From IMG/VR virus record IMGVR_UViG_3300034012_001790, positions 1 to 24,036 of that record: 24,036 nucleotides of DNA; one strand, written 5' to 3'. The notes under the pieces are model-generated. The model did no database searches, was not told the origin of the DNA, and saw nothing but the letters and a program-made list of their open reading frames with translations. Both the position numbers and the translations under genes were made by a program. The stretch comes from a virus. How positions within the stretch are numbered: the stretch's first letter is position 1; the number at the start of each line of letters is the position of its first letter. Below, piece after piece: positions 20,738 to 24,036 of this stretch.

Positions 20738-21513
20738 TTCTTCGCCGCCTTGATCCGCGCCTCACGATCCTTAGCGGAGCGGTACTGGTTCAACAGAACC
20801 TCAAAGTCCTCAAAGGTGTCGTGGCTTTCGTGGAGCTTCACGCGCCCGGACTCGGGGATGTGGACGATGGCGCATATCTCCGGCTTGCCGTCCGGGTAGC
20901 CGGCCTCAGCTTCGGCAGCCTTGTAAGCGGCAAGCTGGGGGAAATGCTGGTCGGGATAAACGCGCTTGCTCGTTTTCCAATCCAGCAGCGCGAGCTTGCC
21001 CTTGTGGTCGCCCGCCGCAAACCTGACGATGGCATCGAAGGTTCCGACGTAGCGGAACTCCACGTTGGCGGTGCGAACCTCCTGCGCCACGAACTCGGGC
21101 TCGTTGTCGAGCAGCCACTTGGCTACCCCCTGAATGCGCTTGCGATCCTCGGGCTCAAAGTCCTGCGGGTCCGGTGCCTTGCCCGTCAGGCCGTAGTCCT
21201 CAATGGCCTGGTGGACGAGGGTTCCCCGGTCGCCGGCTTTCATGAGGACGCTGTTCGGGTTCTCGTACTTCTTGACCTGTTCGTAGAACTGATCGAAGTC
21301 GCTGCCGTAGCGCAGCGCGTCCCGCTCCCGATCCCACGTATAGAAGGCGGCCTGCGCCCCCATCTTGAACCCGTACCAGGCACCCGCAGAGAACGGAACC
21401 GGCACCGTCGCCTTGACAACGGTGGTCACGGACGGGAAATCTGTCTGCCACTCGCCATCCACCTTGACCTCGTAGGCGTGGGCATCAGGGTCAAACTTGA
21501 TCTCAGGACGCAC
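20734..21513 (-). CDS. PD-(D/E)XK exonuclease, RecB/Cas4-like (259 aa)
   Basis: The catalytic core is visible: GTFDAIVRF with Asp160, LALLDWKTSK with Asp178 and Lys180, and HFPQLAAYKAA with the usual Gln/Tyr motif. His101 (GTLVHQAIEDYG) fits the N-terminal His motif of RecB/Cas4-like nucleases. It would resect dsDNA ends for the annealing protein encoded upstream. I chose GTG at 21513, with AGGAG five bases before it; an ATG at 21588 is in frame but overlaps the attP-like repeats. It is downstream of the integrase after a 237-base gap. Confidence 0.8.
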   Translation of the reverse strand: MRPEIKFDPDAHAYEVKVDGEWQTDFPSVTTVVKATVPVPFSAGAWYGFKMGAQAAFYTWDRERDALRYGSDFDQFYEQVKKYENPNSVLMKAGDRGTLVHQAIEDYGLTGKAPDPQDFEPEDRKRIQGVAKWLLDNEPEFVAQEVRTANVEFRYVGTFDAIVRFAAGDHKGKLALLDWKTSKRVYPDQHFPQLAAYKAAEAEAGYPDGKPEICAIVHIPESGRVKLHESHDTFEDFEVLLNQYRSAKDREARIKAAKK

Positions 21514-21751
21514 ACGCACTCCTCTCGTCTTGTGACGACCACTCCAGTCGTGGGGCAAACCTGGAACCTGCCCCATATGCTGCCCCATTCACGACCGACC
21601 CGGACGTACTGAGATACCCGCTTGTCGTGACCTGCCCCATACATGAAGTGTTCATCACGACTCGGACGAATCCTTCAACGGCGGGCTGTGACCGGATCAC
21701 ACGACCGATCCGGTCACGACATACAACTATCGGGGAGTTAGCTGTAATCAC
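21503..21751 (-). CDS. Possible 82-aa ORF across the attP-like gap
   Basis: GTG at 21751 shares a base with the integrase stop (TAGTG), as in the terminase junction, and the frame reads to TGA at 21503 inside the nuclease gene. The product (ITANSPIVVCRDRIGRVIRS, ... NGAAYGAGSRFAP) has no family and a repeat-driven composition. It could be incidental. It is listed because the junction type matches its neighbours. Confidence 0.25.
   Translation of the reverse strand: MITANSPIVVCRDRIGRVIRSQPAVEGFVRVVMNTSCMGQVTTSGYLSTSGSVVNGAAYGAGSRFAPRLEWSSQDERSACAS
21514..21750. other. Candidate attP region next to the integrase
   Basis: This gap follows the integrase stop. It contains an 11-8-11 inverted repeat (21688-21698 and 21707-21717, arms GTGACCGGATC) that has the size of a tyrosine-recombinase core site, three of four CTGCCCCAT repeats, and several TCACGAC/GTCGTGA motifs. 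I did not find a tRNA-derived core here. Confidence 0.45.
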
Positions 21752-21786
21752 TAGATCGCCGCGCTGTCGTCGCCCTGCTGCCCCAT
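21568..21786 (+). repeat. CTGCCCCAT repeat, four copies
   Basis: Perfect copies at 21568-21576, 21580-21588, 21632-21640 and 21778-21786 (the last in the 3' end of the integrase gene). Three are followed by ATATG, ACATG or GTATG. Spacing of 12, 52 and 146 bases fits integrase arm-type sites. Confidence 0.65.
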
Positions 21787-22842
21787 GTATGCCCCAGCGG
21801 CTTCGGCCTGGGCGATACGTGAAAGGTGGATTGCGCGATCCGGGTGGCCGTAGGTCTTGACGACCAGCTTGCCGCCGTCAGAGTGACGCATCTGCTGAGC
21901 AATCGTGTACGGGGGAAGGCCCAACTCGTTCAGCATGTAGCTGGCGAGGAAGTGGCGCAGGGCTCCGGGCGTTGCGTCAGGCAGGCCGGCGATGTGCTTG
22001 ACCGGCTTGAAGTTGTTGTGGACCGTCGCGCCGTCCATCGGCTGCCCCTCCTTGCCGGGGAACATGAACGACCCACGCCGCTGAACCGATGCTGCGGCCT
22101 GCGCTGCCGGATCGAACACATGCACAAGCCCGGTGCTGTCGTGCTTCGGGGGCAGCAGCTTACGGAGCTTGCCATGCCACTGAAACTGAACGTCGTAAAG
22201 CTCGGCGTCCTGATCGAAGAACTCCCACTGCGAGCCAGCGCCCTCCGAGGGTCGCAGCCCAAGCCAAGCAGTCCACAGGATCCACGCCCGGAACGTCGGC
22301 CCCCACTCGCCGTGAACAATCAGCGCGGCTTCGGCCAGCGCCTCAACGTCATGCTTACGCAGGAACGCCTTTGGCTTGCCCTTGCGCTGCTGGACGCTGA
22401 TCGCGTCAAACGGATCGCTGGTAATGATGCCGTCACGCTTGGCGCTGGCGAACATCGCCTTGACTTCCCTCGCGCTACTGCGGGTGTCGGGGTCAAGGGC
22501 GAACGCCGCCGCCTCAGTAGTAGTGATCGCGTCAATAGCAAGGTCGCCGTACTGCGCGACAAACCTCTTTAGGCGCTCGGCGTAGTAGTCGTTGGTCTGC
22601 TGCTTGATCTCATGGCCGGCGTGGTTGAAGCGCCGCTCAATGAACTGGTCGTGGTACTTGCGAACGGTCATTTGCCCGACCGCCCTTGATCCTGCCCGCT
22701 TAGCCAGGAACTCCAGCTCCTTCGCCTGCTCCTCGGTCTTGGGTGTTTCCATCCCGTAGTCGGCTGGGCGCACCTGGAACTTGCGGCGCAGCGTCTTGTC
22801 GTAAAGCTCGACGACCCAGAATGTTCCGCGCTGGCGGATCAT
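21751..22842 (-). CDS. int: Tyrosine integrase (363 aa)
   Basis: The protein is a site-specific recombinase. An N-terminal arm-binding region (residues 1-60; RGTFWVVELYDKTLRRKFQV) and a SAM-like core-binding domain (about 58-150) precede the catalytic domain. Catalytic residues seen are Arg197 (GLRPSEG), Arg296 (GALRHFLAS), His320 (MRHSDGG) and Tyr331 (KTYGH). The His of the usual HxLRH motif is Gly293 here. ATG at 22842 overlaps the upstream annealing-protein stop as ATGA, so integrase is made together with early recombination proteins rather than from its own promoter. The stop borders the candidate attP. Confidence 0.9.
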   Translation of the reverse strand: MIRQRGTFWVVELYDKTLRRKFQVRPADYGMETPKTEEQAKELEFLAKRAGSRAVGQMTVRKYHDQFIERRFNHAGHEIKQQTNDYYAERLKRFVAQYGDLAIDAITTTEAAAFALDPDTRSSAREVKAMFASAKRDGIITSDPFDAISVQQRKGKPKAFLRKHDVEALAEAALIVHGEWGPTFRAWILWTAWLGLRPSEGAGSQWEFFDQDAELYDVQFQWHGKLRKLLPPKHDSTGLVHVFDPAAQAAASVQRRGSFMFPGKEGQPMDGATVHNNFKPVKHIAGLPDATPGALRHFLASYMLNELGLPPYTIAQQMRHSDGGKLVVKTYGHPDRAIHLSRIAQAEAAGAYMGQQGDDSAAI

Positions 22843-23483
22843 GCGCCCTCTACCGCCACGCCTTCCTCAACCAGGGCGTCGGCCAACTGCTCAGCGGTCA
22901 TGGAGTTGTTCTTACCCATCCACGACAGCAGCTCGCCGGCCTTCTTCGACGACGGGATCTGAGCGAGCGCCTTCACCAGCGGCACGTTCGGCTCCGTGAC
23001 GCCCAGGCTGATCAACTTCATCTTGAGCTTTTCCTTGTCGCCTCCCTCGCCAGCAAGCCAGTCACGGACAAGCGGCTCCATCTGTACGGCTTCGTCCTCT
23101 CCGATCCCGCGCATTTCTGCGGCGGCTTCAGCGGCGCTGGGAAACGAGGGCTCCGACTGGAACGCCTCCATTTCCTCACGCGAAGCAATCGGCGCAGCCT
23201 TCTCACCCAGCTTCTTGGACGCAAGAAAACCGCCGAGGGCCAGAGCGCGGCCAACGGCGGTTGATTCCAACTTCTCAAGGATCTTGTCGCCCTTGCCTCG
23301 CACATCCTCCGCGTGGCCCGTAGCGAGCGGCACGTTCTGGGTGCGGTACACAACGGCCTTCACACGAAGCACCTTGTCGTCCACATCGAACACTTCAGTC
23401 GTGACGATGCCCTCCGGGTACTTCTGATGGAACTCCTGCACCCGCTCATTGACGGGAACGTAGTCGTCTAGCTTGCCGGCCAT
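22839..23483 (-). CDS. ssDNA-annealing-protein-like, ERF/Rad52-type (214 aa)
   Basis: The N-terminal half has a pattern known from phage recombinases: DYVPVNERVQEFHQKYPEG, then VLRVKAVVYRTQNVPLATGH and KLESTAVGRALALGGFLASK (residues 71-90). The last section is the E-x-S/T-A-x-GRAL helix common to ERF and Rad52-like annealing proteins of phages. The C-terminal part is helical and acidic (DWLAGEGGDKEKLKMKLISL; EQLADALVEEG). It is the first gene of the leftward early operon, with AGGAGAGGGC before the ATG and a promoter 30-60 bases upstream. With the nuclease and SSB it would form a Red-like system. The assignment rests on motif memory, not on a search. Confidence 0.6.
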   Translation of the reverse strand: MAGKLDDYVPVNERVQEFHQKYPEGIVTTEVFDVDDKVLRVKAVVYRTQNVPLATGHAEDVRGKGDKILEKLESTAVGRALALGGFLASKKLGEKAAPIASREEMEAFQSEPSFPSAAEAAAEMRGIGEDEAVQMEPLVRDWLAGEGGDKEKLKMKLISLGVTEPNVPLVKALAQIPSSKKAGELLSWMGKNNSMTAEQLADALVEEGVAVEGA

Positions 23484-23500
23484 GCCCTCTCCTGTTCGCT

Positions 23501-23540
23501 GTCGTGTAACGACACTTTACAGGACGGCAAGGCTGCCGTC
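23501..23540. promoter_or_regulatory. Operator-like palindromes over the early promoter
   Basis: GTCGT-GTA-ACGAC (23501-23513) lies just after the -10 element, and GACGGCA-AGGC-TGCCGTC (23523-23540) fills the spacer and touches the -35. Both would block RNA polymerase if bound. Likely binder is the XRE protein encoded next door; this is inference. Confidence 0.5.
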
Positions 23541-23542
23541 AA
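23514..23542 (-). promoter_or_regulatory. Leftward early promoter
   Basis: On the minus strand TTGACG (23542-23537), a 17-base spacer, and TAAAGT (23519-23514). It faces the annealing-protein gene. The spacer holds a hairpin-type inverted repeat (GACGGCA-AGGC-TGCCGTC, 23523-23540). Confidence 0.7.
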
Positions 23543-23593
23543 GTAGTCGTGGAAGCCCGCCGTCCGAATACGGGTAGATACTGATGGTGGCGA

Positions 23594-23623
23594 CAAGTCA
23601 GACTTGGTACGGTCGCAGCGACC
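23594..23623. promoter_or_regulatory. Paired 13-base palindromes before the regulator gene
   Basis: CAAGTC-A-GACTTG (23594-23606) and GGTCGC-A-GCGACC (23611-23623) are both perfect 6-1-6 palindromes with a central A, four bases apart. They lie directly before the regulator ribosome site AAGGAGG, so they fit autoregulation. Confidence 0.5.
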
Positions 23624-23639
23624 CACTTAAGGAGGGGTT

Positions 23640-23993
23640 ATGGAGGACAACCTAATCAGGAAAGGCATAGCGAGCCGGCTGCGTGATCTGCGCCACGAGA
23701 AAGGCTGGACCCAGGAGGAGGCATCCCGCAAGATCGACTGCTCCTGGCGAGCCCTACAGCGATGGGAGCGCGGCCACGCCCAGCCCACATGGGAGTCGGT
23801 CCAGCTACTCGCAAAAGGCTACGGCGTGTCCACATCCCAGATCATCGGGCAGGAACCCCTGAAGGGTAAGCCCGATTCTCTTGAGGCAAGGGTGGATCAG
23901 CTCACTCTCCAGGTGTCGAAGCTGGAGACTCAGTTGAACAATCTGTTTCAGCGGGAGCGGTGGAAAGATCAGGATGATGGAGTAGCGATATAA
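23640..23993 (+). CDS. XRE-family HTH regulator, candidate repressor (117 aa)
   Basis: Residues 8-66 form a Cro/CI-type helix-turn-helix domain: ASRLRDLRHEKGWTQEEASR, KIDCSWRALQRWERGHAQPT and WESVQLLAKGYGV. Residues 80-105 form a coiled coil (LEARVDQLTLQVSKLETQLN) that would dimerise the protein. It has no peptidase domain for RecA-dependent cleavage, so induction must work another way. AAGGAGG stands eight bases before the ATG. It diverges from the early operon, the classic place for an immunity repressor; Cro-like activity is an alternative. Confidence 0.8.
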   Translation: MEDNLIRKGIASRLRDLRHEKGWTQEEASRKIDCSWRALQRWERGHAQPTWESVQLLAKGYGVSTSQIIGQEPLKGKPDSLEARVDQLTLQVSKLETQLNNLFQRERWKDQDDGVAI

Positions 23994-24036
23994 CCTCCGT
24001 CATTTTCCCGATGATCCACTCGGGGGGAACCTCCGC
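23902..24036 (-). CDS. Possible partial gene entering from the right edge
   Basis: A minus-strand frame is open from the right edge to TGA at 23902, overlapping the 3' end of the regulator gene by 92 bases. Its product includes EVPPEWIIGKMTEVISLLH and a Thr/Pro/Ser-rich end. The first part looks protein-like. A long convergent overlap is unusual, so this is weak. Confidence 0.25.
   Translation of the reverse strand, partial: AEVPPEWIIGKMTEVISLLHHPDLSTAPAETDCSTESPASTPGE

Noticed and set aside
20821-21612. Plus-strand open frame of 263 codons opposite the nuclease gene
   Set aside because: Antisense shadow of a gene with complete catalytic motifs; no start signal.
21930-22319. Second minus frame of 129 codons inside the integrase gene
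   Set aside because: Ser/Arg-rich shadow frame without coupled start; integrase motifs are complete in the main frame.
1-24036. CRISPR array or insertion sequence
   Set aside because: No regularly spaced direct repeats of 25-40 bases and no transposase motifs or terminal inverted repeats were seen.

Overview
The window looks like about half of the genome of a GC-rich, temperate, tailed phage (or an excised/complete prophage). The evidence is a head-morphogenesis and packaging block, a tyrosine integrase, an XRE-type repressor candidate and a recombination module. A transglycosylase of the resuscitation-promoting-factor type and the GC-rich codon use suggest an actinobacterial or related high-GC host; that host call is an inference. 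The portal, head-tail adaptor and nozzle-like tail protein, with no long-tail genes in view, suggest a short-tailed virion, but the left edge cuts the tail genes so this is not proven.

Layout. (1) Positions 1-11133, leftward: the late operon. Read in transcription order it holds five small mostly basic proteins, the large terminase, three small genes, portal, scaffold, major capsid protein (followed by a UUCG-loop terminator), a head protein, a head-tail adaptor with an extra Ig-like N-terminus, a 593-aa tail protein and the start of a tail-fibre/collar protein. (2) 11134-11649: a divergent control region with G-run tracts, repeated TATACGC motifs and a rightward promoter. (3) 11650-15316, rightward: a cassette of about twelve small genes without clear relatives, several with CxxC zinc motifs and two encoding 25-27-aa single-membrane-helix proteins. 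Uncoupled genes in it share a near-identical leader, GGAGGCTAG, before the start codon. (4) 15364-15389: a bidirectional terminator where the rightward cassette meets the leftward early operon. (5) 15394-23483, leftward: the early/replication-recombination operon. In transcription order it holds a ssDNA-annealing-like protein, tyrosine integrase, an attP-like gap, a PD-(D/E)XK nuclease, several small genes, a RecA-fold ATPase, SSB, a secreted Rpf-like muralidase, a C5-cytosine methyltransferase (with a 234-residue conserved-looking ORF nested in another frame), two small proteins, and a small-terminase-like HTH protein. (6) 23484-24036: a divergent repressor region with a strong leftward promoter, several palindromes and the XRE-type regulator.

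How the genes fit together. The XRE protein probably controls the leftward early promoter. The early operon supplies integration, Red-like recombination (nuclease, annealing protein, SSB), DNA protection by methylation and the packaging initiator. The late operon builds and fills the head. Gene junctions are tight throughout, with ATGA, GTGA, TTGA, TGATG or TAGTG overlaps, so translation is heavily coupled; I used this rule to choose many start codons. Points most worth a second look are the shared leader in the rightward cassette, the nested ORF in the methyltransferase, the CTGCCCCAT repeats plus 11-8-11 palindrome beside the integrase, the GGCGGAAGGT dispersed repeat, a tRNA-like minihelix near 12.19 kb, and three membrane microproteins.
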